From NCBI RefSeq assembly GCF_009674685.1, contig NZ_WKJI01000006.1, positions 1-64,000 on the forward strand: a stretch of 64,000 nucleotides of DNA, written 5' to 3'. Shown here piece after piece: positions 9,007 through 19,248 of this stretch. The DNA comes from Pedobacter puniceum (lineage in GTDB: Bacteria > Bacteroidota > Bacteroidia > Sphingobacteriales > Sphingobacteriaceae). Every line of letters begins with the position of its first letter. Position 1 is the stretch's first letter. The position numbers and the translations under genes are program-made. The notes under the pieces are model-generated. The model made no database searches. It was not told the origin of the DNA and saw only the letters and a list, made by a program, of their open reading frames with translations.

Positions 9007-10029
9007 ATGAGATATTTAATAACCGGAGGTTGTGGGTTTTTAGGCTCGAATCTTGCTGCGGAGGTCCTAAGAAGAGGAGATGAGTTATTTGTTTTTGATA
9101 ACTTATACAGAACAGGGACGGAACAGAATTTAATATGGTTACAGTCATTAGGGAAATTCAAATTTTATCACTCAGACATACGTTCTTATAATGATGTTGA
9201 ATATGCCATAAGAGATTCTAAACCAGATGTGATTTTTCATCTAGCTGGTCAGGTTGCAATGACTACTTCGTTAGTGAATCCAAGATTTGACTTTGAAGTT
9301 AATGTAGTTGGTGGCATTAATGTGCTTGAGGCGGTTAGAAAATTTGTGCCTGAAGCTATTGTAACATATTCTTCTACTAATAAAGTATATGGAGATTTAG
9401 AATGGCTTGAATATGAAGAGACAACAACAAGATATCATGCAGTAGGATATGAAAATGGTTTTGATGAGAAAATTCCACTTGATTTTCAATCGCCTTATGG
9501 ATGTTCTAAAGGAGCAACAGATCAATATATGCTTGATTATGCTAAAATGTTTGATTTAAAAACGGTTGTCTTTAGACATTCGTCCATTTTTGGAGGGCGT
9601 CAATTTGCTACTGTAGACCAAGGATGGATTGGTTGGTTTATAAAACAAGCCTTAGACATTAAAAATGGAAAATTAAAAGATCCATTTACTATCTCAGGCT
9701 CTGGTAAACAAGTAAGAGATGTGCTTTTTGCTGACGATTTGATTAAATGTTATTTCTCAGCAATTAATAATATACAACAAACTAAAGGTAAGGCTTTTAA
9801 TATAGGTGGGGGTATGAATAATAGTCTTTCATTAATTGAATTATTTAAGCATTTAGAGCATAAATTAGACATTCAAATGGAATTTATTAAACTACCTTGG
9901 AGAAAGAGTGACCAAAAGGTTTATGTTGCTAATATTAATAGATCAGAGGATATATTTGGTTGGAAACCAGTGATAAATAGAGAAGAAGGAGTTAATCAAA
10001 TGATTGAATGGGTCAAATTATTAGATTAA
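9007..10029 (+). CDS. rfbE: CDP-paratose 2-epimerase (CDP-tyvelose synthase, RfbE-like)
   Basis: Predicted to invert C2 of CDP-paratose to give CDP-tyvelose, using tightly bound NAD. The 340-residue SDR has [15 protein letters not shown] at its N-terminus, [12 protein letters not shown] in the middle, and the catalytic YGCSK (YxxxK) within [18 protein letters not shown]. The block [19 protein letters not shown] followed by GWFIKQAL is very close to the tyvelose epimerase of Salmonella and Yersinia as I remember it. It starts 3 nt after rfbH and is the last gene of the dideoxysugar module. An alternative is an epimerase for a related CDP-sugar. Confidence 0.88.
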   Translation: MRYLITGGCGFLGSNLAAEVLRRGDELFVFDNLYRTGTEQNLIWLQSLGKFKFYHSDIRSYNDVEYAIRDSKPDVIFHLAGQVAMTTSLVNPRFDFEVNVVGGINVLEAVRKFVPEAIVTYSSTNKVYGDLEWLEYEETTTRYHAVGYENGFDEKIPLDFQSPYGCSKGATDQYMLDYAKMFDLKTVVFRHSSIFGGRQFATVDQGWIGWFIKQALDIKNGKLKDPFTISGSGKQVRDVLFADDLIKCYFSAINNIQQTKGKAFNIGGGMNNSLSLIELFKHLEHKLDIQMEFIKLPWRKSDQKVYVANINRSEDIFGWKPVINREEGVNQMIEWVKLLD

Positions 10030-10066
10030 AATTCTTATATCGATTTAATATTTTAAAAATTAAAGC

Positions 10067-11245
10067 ATGAGAATTTTATTAGTTTGCGAATCATCTCATT
10101 TATACGAATCAGGAGGGAGAGTTGTTCGATACATAACAAAATTATTAAAGCAACATGATAATATTGTTAAAATAGTTGTATTATCAGAAAAACGAGATGA
10201 TTATAATTTGGGATCCTTTTATAAAGAAAATGATGTTGAATTCTTACCTGTAAGAAAGAAAATCATTTATAGAATTTTAAGGTTCATTTATAATACTGAA
10301 GAAATAAATAAGTTTAGTAACTTACTTAATACTTTTAAACCAGACGCCATTCATTTTGCATCTTTAGATCACAATAAACCTTCCAAATTTATTAGTCTCG
10401 CAACAAAAACTAAAGCACAAGTTGTAATGCAGCCTTGGACGATGCATTTTTACTGTTCTCAGGGTTTTGGTTTTAGAAATGGGAAACAATGCACATTATG
10501 TGCAAGCGGTAATTATTTTAATGCTATATCTAAAAGATGTATATCGATAAGAGGAATTCCTAGCTTGTTTGAAAAATGGGCAGTACACAGAAATGCATTA
10601 AAAGCAAATTTATTTTTGTCAACTAATGTTGAATTCGACGAAATTTTAAATAAGTATGGTGTAAAAAAATCAAATATATTTAGATTTCCGGTTCCTTTTG
10701 ATTATACCTTTTTAGATAAAAATGGTGAAAAGACGGATGACTATTTCATTTTTTATGGTCAAGCTAATTCTCACAAAGGTTTAACAGTTTTAATAGAAGT
10801 ATTTAAAAAATTACCTGAACAAAGACTTAGAATCTATCCTATGGAACCACTGCCTAAAAATTTTACCTCATTAAATAATGTAGAAATAATAAATGGCGTT
10901 AATTGGAAAAATGGTTTAGCGGATGCTATTATTAATTCAAAGGCTGTTTTATTACCATCTTTATGGTCTACAACTATAGAGTATGCATTATGGGAAGCAC
11001 TACAAATTAAAAAAGCTGTAATTCTGTTTAATGTAGGAGCTCATAAAGAAATTTTTAAAAACAGACTAAATGCAATGGTAATTAAACCATATGATTTGGA
11101 TTCATTTGTTAACGCTATTATTGAGATTGATAAAAATGATGAATTAAGAGCAATATTAGAAGAGAATGGTAATGTAACATTATTAGAAATTAATAATCCT
11201 AGCAAATTGTATACACAATTAATGGAATGTTACACTGCTCAATAA
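10067..11245 (+). CDS. Glycosyltransferase, GT4-like, with a four-cysteine insert
   Basis: A cytoplasmic glycosyltransferase that probably adds one residue of the repeat unit. The 392-residue protein has a GT-B layout: an N-terminal domain beginning MRILLVCESSHLYESGG with the glycine pair of the acceptor domain, and a C-terminal domain opening YFIFYGQANSHKGLTVLI. An SLWSTTIEYALWEAL segment holds the usual sugar-donor region, where the common E-x7-E motif is altered. An insert carries Cys130, Cys142, Cys145 and Cys158 (CX11CX2CX12C), which looks able to bind zinc. Donor and acceptor cannot be told from sequence. Confidence 0.8.
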   Translation: MRILLVCESSHLYESGGRVVRYITKLLKQHDNIVKIVVLSEKRDDYNLGSFYKENDVEFLPVRKKIIYRILRFIYNTEEINKFSNLLNTFKPDAIHFASLDHNKPSKFISLATKTKAQVVMQPWTMHFYCSQGFGFRNGKQCTLCASGNYFNAISKRCISIRGIPSLFEKWAVHRNALKANLFLSTNVEFDEILNKYGVKKSNIFRFPVPFDYTFLDKNGEKTDDYFIFYGQANSHKGLTVLIEVFKKLPEQRLRIYPMEPLPKNFTSLNNVEIINGVNWKNGLADAIINSKAVLLPSLWSTTIEYALWEALQIKKAVILFNVGAHKEIFKNRLNAMVIKPYDLDSFVNAIIEIDKNDELRAILEENGNVTLLEINNPSKLYTQLMECYTAQ

Positions 11246-11252
11246 TATTAAA

Positions 11253-12791
11253 ATGCCTACGTTGTCAAAAACTAGATCATCCTTACTAAACCTTTTGTAT
11301 AATTATGCGAATGTCTCATTTGTAATTATCAACGGCTTAATATTAGTGCCATTATACTTAACATATTTTTCAGTTGGGACATATGGTTCTTATTTGTCTT
11401 CTGGAAACATTATTGGAATGTTGGGATTATTAGAGGGCGGAGCATCCTTTGTTTTGACACAAAAACTATCTAATTGTTATGTAAAAAACAAAATGACAGA
11501 ATTTGGTAGGATTTTAGGTTCTGGTCTCATTATTTCTCTTTCTATATTTAGTTTATTAGTTTTAATAGGACTTATTTTTACACCTTTTATATCAAATTGG
11601 GTAAAAGCAGAACCAAATGAATATAGAAATATTCAATACGCCTTTTTATTATCTGCAATAGGTGCAGGATTAAATATTGTTTACCATAATATATCTGCTG
11701 TTTTTCAAGCTATGTTAAAGGTAAATGTCTGTGGTCTTTCAAACATAGTTTCGATTATATTAGGAATAAGTTCAACATTAATAGGACTAAAACTCGGTTT
11801 AGGAGTAATAGCTATACCTTTAGGAGCATTAGTTAAAGGTTTAGTAGGAATTATCATTCTTATTAGTGTTTTAATAAAGTTTCATAGAGAAAAACAAATA
11901 CCAAGTATTCAAATTAATAAATCTATCATAAAAGAGCTCTTAAACTCTATTCTGCCTATGTTTGGGGGAGGGGTTGCTAAATCTTTAGTTACTAATAGCC
12001 AATTACTAATTATTACTAATTTCATCAACCCAACAGCATCTGCTGTTTTCTTTATTACTAGTAGAATATATCAAGTCTGTGATTCATTTTTAGCGCCAGT
12101 TGGTTCATCAATATTTTCAAGTATTTCACAAATTGTGGGTGAAGGAGATAAAACATCAATTAAAAATAGTATAACCAGAATATTTTTTGCGTTCAATGCT
12201 TTTTCTGTACTTATTTTATCTCTTAGCTTTATTTTTAATGCCAGCTTTGTTACCTTACTATTAGGAACAGACAAGTATGGAGGTCTTCTTTTATCATTAC
12301 TATTATGTGTGAATATGTTGTTTTACACCCGTTTTAATTTCTTAAGCGTCAATCTATACGCTTTAGGAATCTTCGGAAAAACTATCATGTATGATGTAAT
12401 TGGTGGTATCTTACGATTAGTTATCATTTTAGTTCTAATACATCACATAGGATATATTTCATTACCTATAGCTGAATTCTTATCTACAACAATATTGTTA
12501 GGATATTTTTTAAACAAGTTAATTATCAAAAAGCTTGAAATGGAAGGAAAAGAGGTAATAGGTTTTGTTTTTTCAGGTGCTAGTTTAATTTTCACTATGT
12601 CCATAACTACTATAATTTGGGTAAATATTTTACCACAAATTAATAATTGGATATTATTTGCTACCTTTTCTTTATTAGTTGGAACATTGAATGGTACTAT
12701 TATTTTACTGTTTTTTAGTGATATAAGAAAAATGATTTATAATATTCTGAAGAAAACATTTTTGAGAAAAGTATATAGATTTAATCCGTAA
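11253..12791 (+). CDS. wzx: Oligosaccharide flippase (Wzx-like)
   Basis: Predicted to move the lipid-linked repeat unit across the inner membrane for periplasmic polymerisation. The 512-residue protein is hydrophobic throughout, with about 12-14 membrane helices, short loops, and a basic C-terminal tail. It resembles the MATE/MOP superfamily branch of polysaccharide transporters, with a helix pair beginning near residue 15 and the GLLEGGASFVLTQKLS segment near residue 58. It begins 7 nt after the glycosyltransferase gene. It is distinct from the second flippase-like gene at 42002. Confidence 0.85.
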   Translation: MPTLSKTRSSLLNLLYNYANVSFVIINGLILVPLYLTYFSVGTYGSYLSSGNIIGMLGLLEGGASFVLTQKLSNCYVKNKMTEFGRILGSGLIISLSIFSLLVLIGLIFTPFISNWVKAEPNEYRNIQYAFLLSAIGAGLNIVYHNISAVFQAMLKVNVCGLSNIVSIILGISSTLIGLKLGLGVIAIPLGALVKGLVGIIILISVLIKFHREKQIPSIQINKSIIKELLNSILPMFGGGVAKSLVTNSQLLIITNFINPTASAVFFITSRIYQVCDSFLAPVGSSIFSSISQIVGEGDKTSIKNSITRIFFAFNAFSVLILSLSFIFNASFVTLLLGTDKYGGLLLSLLLCVNMLFYTRFNFLSVNLYALGIFGKTIMYDVIGGILRLVIILVLIHHIGYISLPIAEFLSTTILLGYFLNKLIIKKLEMEGKEVIGFVFSGASLIFTMSITTIIWVNILPQINNWILFATFSLLVGTLNGTIILLFFSDIRKMIYNILKKTFLRKVYRFNP

Positions 12792-12803
12792 TTATTAGCT
12801 GGA

Positions 12804-13688
12804 ATGGATTTAGTAGTATTAATAAATGGACTAGGAAATCAAATGTCACAATATGCGTTCTACTTGCAAAAGAGGGAAATCAATAAATCTACCAGATTAC
12901 TTATATTTTGCAATGAGCATAATGGTTTTGAGTTAAATAAGGCCTTTAACTTAAATATCAACTCTTCACTTAAAGAAAGGGCTCTTTATATTATTTTCAG
13001 GTTATTAATCACAGAAAAATATAAGCTAATATTTGCGCCTATTAAGAATGTGCTTTCGCTGTTAGGTTGTAAAATAATAAGAGAGAATTATGATTATACC
13101 TTCAAAAAAGAATTCCTTAAACAAGCGCCAGGGATTAATTATTATTTTGGTGGATGGCACTCAGAAAAATATTTCGAAAATATAACTAATCAACTATTTA
13201 AATCATTTCAATTTAATGTACCTCAAGATGAATTAAATAAAAAATATATTCAAAGTATTAAACAAAATAATAGTATAGCTATACATATAAGAAGAGGCGA
13301 TTTTTTGAATAAAGATAATATCAATTTATTTGGTGGGGTTTGTACTCAAGCATACTATCAAAAAGCAATTGATATGATGGAAACAAAATTTGAAGACGCT
13401 CATTTTTTTGTTTTTTCTAATGACTTAGATTGGTCAAAGAGCAATCTTCGTTTTAAAAACGCTACTTTTATTGGCAATAATATTGGGTCAAATTCTTGGA
13501 AAGATATGTTCTTGATGTCAATTTGTAAGCATAATATTATTGCAAATAGTACCTTTAGTTGGTGGGGAGCTTGGTTAAATCGGAATGAAAATAAAACAGT
13601 TATTTGTCCTGACAGGTTTTTACTAACTGATACTTCTAATACTATATATCCAGAAAGTTGGATAAAAATTAACACTACGCAGCCTTGA
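12804..13688 (+). CDS. GT11 alpha-1,2-fucosyltransferase-like protein
   Basis: A probable inverting glycosyltransferase that adds fucose or a similar 6-deoxy sugar in alpha-1,2 linkage. The 294-residue protein shows the family motifs in order: GLGNQMSQYAFY near the N-terminus, HIRRGDF beginning at His161 (the conserved HxRRGD of GT11), the FFVFSNDLDW segment, and NSTFSWWGAWLN near the C-terminus. Length matches the family. Its stop codon overlaps the following start (TGATG). The actual donor is not shown by the sequence, and no GDP-fucose synthesis genes lie in the window. Confidence 0.88.
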   Translation: MDLVVLINGLGNQMSQYAFYLQKREINKSTRLLIFCNEHNGFELNKAFNLNINSSLKERALYIIFRLLITEKYKLIFAPIKNVLSLLGCKIIRENYDYTFKKEFLKQAPGINYYFGGWHSEKYFENITNQLFKSFQFNVPQDELNKKYIQSIKQNNSIAIHIRRGDFLNKDNINLFGGVCTQAYYQKAIDMMETKFEDAHFFVFSNDLDWSKSNLRFKNATFIGNNIGSNSWKDMFLMSICKHNIIANSTFSWWGAWLNRNENKTVICPDRFLLTDTSNTIYPESWIKINTTQP

Positions 13689-14980
13689 TGAAAAAAATTG
13701 CATTTACTATTTGTGCTAAAAATTATATCGGACTTGCCCAAACATTGGAAAGTTCAATCAAAAAACATAGCGAAGACGTTGAGTTTTTAATTTTTGTTGC
13801 AGACGAAATCTCGAGTTCCGATGGTTTAACTAACCTTCCAGAAAATGTGATTATTTCAAAAGATGTTTTAGCCATACCTACTCAACAATGGCATGAAATG
13901 GCTTTTAAATATGACCTTACTGAGTTTTGTACTTCAATAAAACCTTCCTGTTTTAAGTATATTTTTAAAGAATTTAATCCAGATGTTTGTATATACTTTG
14001 ACCCCGATATTTTAACTTTCAATTCTTTAGATATAATTTTTAACCAATTGAATAATTATTCAATCATGGTTACACCGCATATCACCACCATAGAAGAGAA
14101 TTACTCGGGGAGTTTAAACGAACGTAACTTACTATATTCTGGAATGTTCAATCTTGGTTTTTTAGGATTAAAAAATGATGAGACTGCAAATATCATGTTA
14201 GATTGGTGGGCAGAGCGATTGAAGGATAGATGTTACCAAAACGTGATGGAGAATTATTTCACCGATCAAAAATGGATGGATTTCTTACCCTCTTTTTTTC
14301 CTGATGAACTTCTAATATCAACTGATTTAGGGCTTAATGTTGCGCCTTGGAATTTTTACGAACGACAACTGATAGTAGAAAAAGATGGTAGACTAAATAT
14401 TAAACATAGATTTAAAGAAGATATAGGAAGACAATATCCTTTAACATTTATTCACTTTTCAGGATTTAATTATAAAGCTTTTTTAAATAATGAATTAATT
14501 CAAGGTAATATAAAAAATTTAGAATTACCTACTGATTTTAATGTTGCATTTTCAGAATATGCCACTGAACTAAGAAAAAGTAATATTTCAAAGTACATCG
14601 ATTTAACGTATTCATACAACTTTTTTAGTAACCTATCTGGTGTTTCTATAACTTATAGACGTTTGTATAGAAGACTATTAGAAGACGGTAAGATAAAAAC
14701 TAACCCATTCGACTTTAAAAATCCATTTTATCAAGCTTTAAAAAAAAGCGGCTTAATTAATAAGAAAATGGTAATAGTAGATAAAACCAATGTAGCTAAT
14801 GTTTCAGATACTGAAGCTAAGACAATAAAGATTAATAAACTCTTTAAAATCGTCTTCAAGATAATTGGCCCAGAAAGATTCTTTCTTCTAACTCGCTTAA
14901 TGAGGTTATATTCAAAACCTGAAAATCATGTGTACCTTATAGATGAAGATTATCTTAAAAAATTTAAAATAAGGAACTAA
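13688..14980 (+). CDS. Putative GT8-like (GT-A) glycosyltransferase
   Basis: The 430-residue protein begins KKIAFTICAKNYIGLAQTL, typical of GT-A transferases that act on the cytoplasmic face. It has a metal-binding acidic motif in CIYFDPDI near residue 104 (DxD-like). Further on are SGMFNLGFLG near 156 and IHFSGFNYKAF near 257, both seen in GT8-related families. I start at ATG 13688, which overlaps the previous stop by one base, in preference to the TTG just ahead. The C-terminal 100 residues are rich in Lys and Asn and have no recognised motif. Substrate unknown. Confidence 0.72.
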   Translation: MKKIAFTICAKNYIGLAQTLESSIKKHSEDVEFLIFVADEISSSDGLTNLPENVIISKDVLAIPTQQWHEMAFKYDLTEFCTSIKPSCFKYIFKEFNPDVCIYFDPDILTFNSLDIIFNQLNNYSIMVTPHITTIEENYSGSLNERNLLYSGMFNLGFLGLKNDETANIMLDWWAERLKDRCYQNVMENYFTDQKWMDFLPSFFPDELLISTDLGLNVAPWNFYERQLIVEKDGRLNIKHRFKEDIGRQYPLTFIHFSGFNYKAFLNNELIQGNIKNLELPTDFNVAFSEYATELRKSNISKYIDLTYSYNFFSNLSGVSITYRRLYRRLLEDGKIKTNPFDFKNPFYQALKKSGLINKKMVIVDKTNVANVSDTEAKTIKINKLFKIVFKIIGPERFFLLTRLMRLYSKPENHVYLIDEDYLKKFKIRN

Positions 14981-14995
14981 TCATCCATTAGCATA

Positions 14996-16099
14996 ATGTA
15001 TTTATTCACCTTTTTTCTTTTGTTCTTTTTTGCAATTGATGATGTCTTCTTAAAAAAAGGGAATTATAAACTTGCGCTTATATTGACTGCAATATTGTGG
15101 TTAATTTTTCATGATGGATTTAGATGGGGAGTAGGTACAGATTGGAAAATTTACCATGATTTCTTCCTAAACTGCTTAGATAATAACACTGATAAATTTG
15201 AGATTGGGTATAATACCATGAGTAAATTGGTAAGGGCTTTAACAGACCATTACTCTGCCTTTTTAATCTTACATGCCTTAATTGTGTATATCTTAATCAG
15301 CAGGTCTATTATAAAATACGCTGTTAATCCTTTATTAACAATATTCCTATTCTACTGCTTAATGTTAGGTTACTTAGGAATGAACAGACAATATATCTCA
15401 TTTGCTATATGTATATTTTCTTATCAATTCATTTTTAAAAGGAAATTTATTTATTTCATATTATGCATCTTTATTGCACTGTTATTTCATTCTTCAGCAC
15501 TGCTATTTATATTTGCTTATTTTTTACATAAAAAGCTAAAAACGAAATATATAGTAACATTACTTATATTATTTTTTCTAATCTCAGTTTCTGGAATTAT
15601 TAATAAGCTGCCTCTTAATATATTCTTCTTATTAAGCGAATCAATTGGAGATAAAGCATCTTTCTATAAAGAAAATCAGTTTCTTGATACTAACATTGTA
15701 TTTACTGTTTTAGCCTTGCTAAAGAGATCAATATGGATAATTTTGGGTATTATCTTCTATAAGCAAATAAAAAACAGGGATACTTATTTTGATTTTTTCT
15801 TTAATATTTATCTGGTAGGTACATTAATTTACATCTTGTTTAATAATACATTACTTCAGATTGTGGTTTCTAGAGGTATTTTGTATTACAACATTGGTGA
15901 GGTTTTCCTCATACCTTATATTCTTACAATTTTCAAGAATGACATCACAAAAAAACTTATGTTTGTACTAATTGCTATCTATGGTTTTTTAACAATTCAA
16001 AAGTCAATAAACTTTTATAAAGTTGATTTAGGCGTGGATATATTTAGGCCATATAATTCAGTTTTTGAAGACGATACTTATGATGCAATGGAAAGATAA
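14996..16099 (+). CDS. wzy: EpsG-family polysaccharide polymerase (Wzy-like)
   Basis: Predicted to join flipped repeat units in the periplasm. The 367-residue protein is almost entirely hydrophobic, with about 10 membrane helices. It carries FRWGVGTDWKIYHDFF near residues 40-55, the RxxxGTDxxxY motif of EpsG-type polymerases. GYLGMNRQYISFAICIF follows near 125, matching the conserved MNxxRQ-like segment of that family. Polymerases of this kind diverge quickly, so the call rests on motif and topology. It lies 15 nt after the glycosyltransferase gene and ends 1 nt before the next gene. Confidence 0.82.
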   Translation: MYLFTFFLLFFFAIDDVFLKKGNYKLALILTAILWLIFHDGFRWGVGTDWKIYHDFFLNCLDNNTDKFEIGYNTMSKLVRALTDHYSAFLILHALIVYILISRSIIKYAVNPLLTIFLFYCLMLGYLGMNRQYISFAICIFSYQFIFKRKFIYFILCIFIALLFHSSALLFIFAYFLHKKLKTKYIVTLLILFFLISVSGIINKLPLNIFFLLSESIGDKASFYKENQFLDTNIVFTVLALLKRSIWIILGIIFYKQIKNRDTYFDFFFNIYLVGTLIYILFNNTLLQIVVSRGILYYNIGEVFLIPYILTIFKNDITKKLMFVLIAIYGFLTIQKSINFYKVDLGVDIFRPYNSVFEDDTYDAMER

Positions 16100-16100
16100 T

Positions 16101-17084
16101 ATGAACATAACATACTTCCATAGAAATTCAAAAGGAGGGTATAGTATTGCAAAGGTCTCCAATACTTTCATCACAGAATTCAAAAAAGATTTAAATGTAT
16201 TAGAATTCGAGATGCCACACCATAAAGCGGACTTATTTAGTGTTATTAAAAACATATATTATATTTTTAATAACAGAAATAAAACAGGCATTAATCATAT
16301 TACTGGCGACATTCATTATGGTGCATTAGGTTTAATAGGCTGTAAAACAGTATTAACAATTCATGATTTAAGTGCACATGAAACTAATGATAGTGCCATT
16401 AAGAGATTTATTATAAAGTTTTTATGGTTTAAACTGCCTCTACTTTTTGTAAACAAGATAGTTTGTATTTCCGAAGAGACTAAGATAAGACTAGAGAAAA
16501 TTGTTAAAAAAAAAGAAATCTTGGTTATACCTAATGCTGTTGATTCAACTTTTAGTGTCTCTATTAAAGAATTTAATACATCAGAACCTACTATATTACA
16601 AATTGGCACTGCATGGAATAAGAATGTTAAAAACTTAATCTTAGCTGTGAAACACATTAAATGTCAGCTGATTATTGTTGGTCAAATCAACAAAGAGCTT
16701 GAACTTTTACTTAACAAAAATCAAATAAATTACAAGATCAGAAAAGATTTAAGTGATAGGGAGATAATCGAAGAGTACAAAAACTCTGATATAGTAGCTT
16801 TTGTTTCATTGTATGAAGGCTTTGGGATGCCTATTATTGAGGCTAACGCTACCGGTAGGGCAATAATTACCTCAAATATTTCTCCAATGAACCAAATTGC
16901 GAATGATTCGGCCTTATTAGTAAATCCAAATAATGTTGAAGAAATAAAAAATGGTATTATTAAAATAATAAATGATAAAGAATACAGAGAAAGTATAATA
17001 AACAAAGGAATTCTAAATGCGAAGAAATACAATGTAGAATTAATTTGTAAACAATATGAAGAGGTTTATAAATCTTTACTGTAA
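16101..17084 (+). CDS. GT4 family glycosyltransferase
   Basis: A retaining GT-B glycosyltransferase of the mannosyl/rhamnosyl-transferase type. The protein is 327 residues from ATG 16101. It contains HITGDIHYGALGL (about 68-80) and LTIHDLSAHE in the acceptor domain. The C-terminal domain has ILQIGTAWNKNVKNL and EGFGMPIIEANATGRAII, which is the E-x7-E donor site. I chose ATG 16101 because an upstream TTG frame would overlap wzy by 35 nt and adds no conserved sequence. Donor sugar unknown. Confidence 0.86.
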   Translation: MNITYFHRNSKGGYSIAKVSNTFITEFKKDLNVLEFEMPHHKADLFSVIKNIYYIFNNRNKTGINHITGDIHYGALGLIGCKTVLTIHDLSAHETNDSAIKRFIIKFLWFKLPLLFVNKIVCISEETKIRLEKIVKKKEILVIPNAVDSTFSVSIKEFNTSEPTILQIGTAWNKNVKNLILAVKHIKCQLIIVGQINKELELLLNKNQINYKIRKDLSDREIIEEYKNSDIVAFVSLYEGFGMPIIEANATGRAIITSNISPMNQIANDSALLVNPNNVEEIKNGIIKIINDKEYRESIINKGILNAKKYNVELICKQYEEVYKSLL

Positions 17085-17119
17085 ATAGTGAAATTTTACC
17101 TGAACAATTTTAATCCACA

Positions 17120-18202
17120 ATGAAAACAAATAAAATCAATATATTTTATGATACTTGTATTTTCGAAATACAAAATATAGGAGGAATAAGTATAGTTTTT
17201 GGTGAACTCATTAATAGAATTAAAAACATTAACCACATCAAAGTAAGTTTTATTGGTTCTAATAACTTATTTAATAATCTTATTTTTCCAAACATAAAAG
17301 ATGGTATCCCATTCATAAAAGAACTAAAACTTCCTAAAGCAATCCTACCATTTACTCCCTTATTGATTAAATTGCCAAAATGGTCAATTTACCATAGTAC
17401 GTACAATAGATATTCTTTTCAGAAAAATATCACGAAAATTATCACCATACATGATTTAGGATACGAAAAGCATATAATGCAATCAGGCATTAGGAGAATA
17501 GTACATTTATTTTTTAAAAAAATCGCAATTAAAAATGCAAATGCAATTATATGTGTTTCAAAAAACACCTTTAACGATTTAAAAAATCATTACGGAGATT
17601 TACTTACAAATAAAATAGTTAGAGTTATTTATAATGGCGTAGATCCTATTTTCTTTACTTCCCAAGAGAACTCTATTCCTAAATCTAAAAATTTACTTTT
17701 TGTCGGGGGAAGGCACCCCTATAAGAATTTTAAAAATGTAGTCTTAGCAACTAAAGAATTAAAAGATATTAATTTAATCATTGCTGGTGGAGGAAATCTG
17801 TCTAAAGGAGATATATCTTTTTTAGAAAAGCATATTCCAGGACGTTATTCTTTTAAAAAAAACTTGTCAACAGCTGAAATGGCTAGTTTATATAAGACTT
17901 CCTTGTGCTTAGTTTATCCATCCTCTTATGAGGGATTTGGTCTACCTTTATTAGAAGCAATGGCTGCTGGTTGTCCAGTAGTAGCATGTAAAAACTCTTG
18001 TATAGAGGAAATTGCTGGTGATGCCGCTGTATTAATTAAAGATTCACAGGTAATTAATATCATCGAAGGTGTTCAAAGGTTATCAAATGAAAGTTTTAAC
18101 CAAGAATTGATTACTAAAGGAAAATTACAAGCCAAAAATTTTACGTGGGAAAAAACTGTTTATGAAACTTTAGAATTATATAAATCGATTGAAATAAAAT
18201 GA
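17120..18202 (+). CDS. GT4 family glycosyltransferase
   Basis: A second GT-B glycosyltransferase, 360 residues. The N-terminal domain has [14 protein letters not shown] and the segment [10 protein letters not shown], followed by [10 protein letters not shown]. The C-terminal domain has [15 protein letters not shown] and the donor-binding [20 protein letters not shown]. This pattern is common in lipopolysaccharide mannosyltransferases, but the donor cannot be deduced. Its last codon overlaps the start of the next gene by 4 nt (ATGA), so the two are probably translated together. Confidence 0.88.
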   Translation: MKTNKINIFYDTCIFEIQNIGGISIVFGELINRIKNINHIKVSFIGSNNLFNNLIFPNIKDGIPFIKELKLPKAILPFTPLLIKLPKWSIYHSTYNRYSFQKNITKIITIHDLGYEKHIMQSGIRRIVHLFFKKIAIKNANAIICVSKNTFNDLKNHYGDLLTNKIVRVIYNGVDPIFFTSQENSIPKSKNLLFVGGRHPYKNFKNVVLATKELKDINLIIAGGGNLSKGDISFLEKHIPGRYSFKKNLSTAEMASLYKTSLCLVYPSSYEGFGLPLLEAMAAGCPVVACKNSCIEEIAGDAAVLIKDSQVINIIEGVQRLSNESFNQELITKGKLQAKNFTWEKTVYETLELYKSIEIK

Positions 18203-19248
18203 AAAAATTATTAGTAACAGGCTCATCAGGTCTAATTGGTTCAGAAGTTTGTATTCATTTTGCAAACTTAGGCTGGGAAATTCATGGTGTTGATAATAAT
18301 CAAAGAGCTATTTTTTTTGGTCCAAATGGAGATACTAGATGGAATCAAAATAAACTACAATCTGAACTTAAAAATTTCCATCATCATGAGATAGACATAA
18401 GAAACCGTAAAGATGTGATAAATCTTATCCAAGAGGTAAGACCAAATGCTATTGTTCATACAGCAGCACAACCTAGTCATGATAGAGCTGCAGCCATCCC
18501 TTTTGATGATTTTGATACCAATGCAGTTGGAACCTTTAATTTGTTAGAAGCGACTAGACAATATAATACTGAAATACCATTTGTACACATGTCAACAAAC
18601 AAAGTTTATGGTGATGCGCCTAATGAAATAGAAATGTTAGAGTTAGATAAAAGATTTGACTATAAGGACAAAAATTATGAACATGGTATATCTGAGAATT
18701 TTAGGATTGATCAAACAAAACATTCACTTTTTGGAGCCTCAAAAGTTTCTGCAGATATTTCAGTTCAAGAATATGGCAGATACTTCAACATGCCTACAGC
18801 TTGTTTAAGAGGTGGGTGCTTAACTGGTCCTAATCATACTGGTGTTGAATTGCATGGATTTCTAAGTTATTTAGTTAAATGCAATCTCGAAGAGAAAGAA
18901 TATACAGTTTTTGGCTACAAGGGCAAACAAGTAAGAGACAATATTCACTCATATGATGTTGCGAGATTTATAGAAGAATTTATTAATGCTCCAAGAATTG
19001 CAGAAGTATATAATTTAGGTGGAGGAAAAGATAATACCTGCTCAATTCTTGAAGCTTTTGATATCATTTCAGGCATTAGTGGAAAACAAATGAAGTATAA
19101 ATATGAGGAAACGAATAGAATAGGTGATCATATTTGTTACTATAGTGATCTTAGAAAGATGAAATCACATTATCCAAACTGGGATATCACGAAATCTTTG
19201 CAACAAACATTTGAAGAAATATATCAATCATGGATAAAAAGAAACTGA
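18199..19248 (+). CDS. NAD-dependent sugar-nucleotide epimerase, second CDP-tyvelose-epimerase-like protein
   Basis: An extended SDR of 349 residues that acts on a nucleotide sugar in the cytoplasm. It has [14 protein letters not shown] at the N-terminus, [12 protein letters not shown], then [13 protein letters not shown]. Where ordinary SDRs show YxxxK, this protein has [12 protein letters not shown], so Tyr is replaced by Phe at the aligned position. [19 protein letters not shown] is typical of the CDP-paratose 2-epimerase-like clade. It is clearly a different branch from the rfbE-like gene at 9007. It overlaps its neighbours on both sides (4 nt and 19 nt). Whether it works on CDP-paratose or another sugar is open. 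Confidence 0.75.
   Translation: MKKLLVTGSSGLIGSEVCIHFANLGWEIHGVDNNQRAIFFGPNGDTRWNQNKLQSELKNFHHHEIDIRNRKDVINLIQEVRPNAIVHTAAQPSHDRAAAIPFDDFDTNAVGTFNLLEATRQYNTEIPFVHMSTNKVYGDAPNEIEMLELDKRFDYKDKNYEHGISENFRIDQTKHSLFGASKVSADISVQEYGRYFNMPTACLRGGCLTGPNHTGVELHGFLSYLVKCNLEEKEYTVFGYKGKQVRDNIHSYDVARFIEEFINAPRIAEVYNLGGGKDNTCSILEAFDIISGISGKQMKYKYEETNRIGDHICYYSDLRKMKSHYPNWDITKSLQQTFEEIYQSWIKRN

Noticed and set aside
16065-16100. TTG start at 16065 for the GT4 gene
   Set aside because: It would overlap the polymerase gene by 35 nt and adds no conserved residues. ATG 16101 follows the polymerase stop directly.
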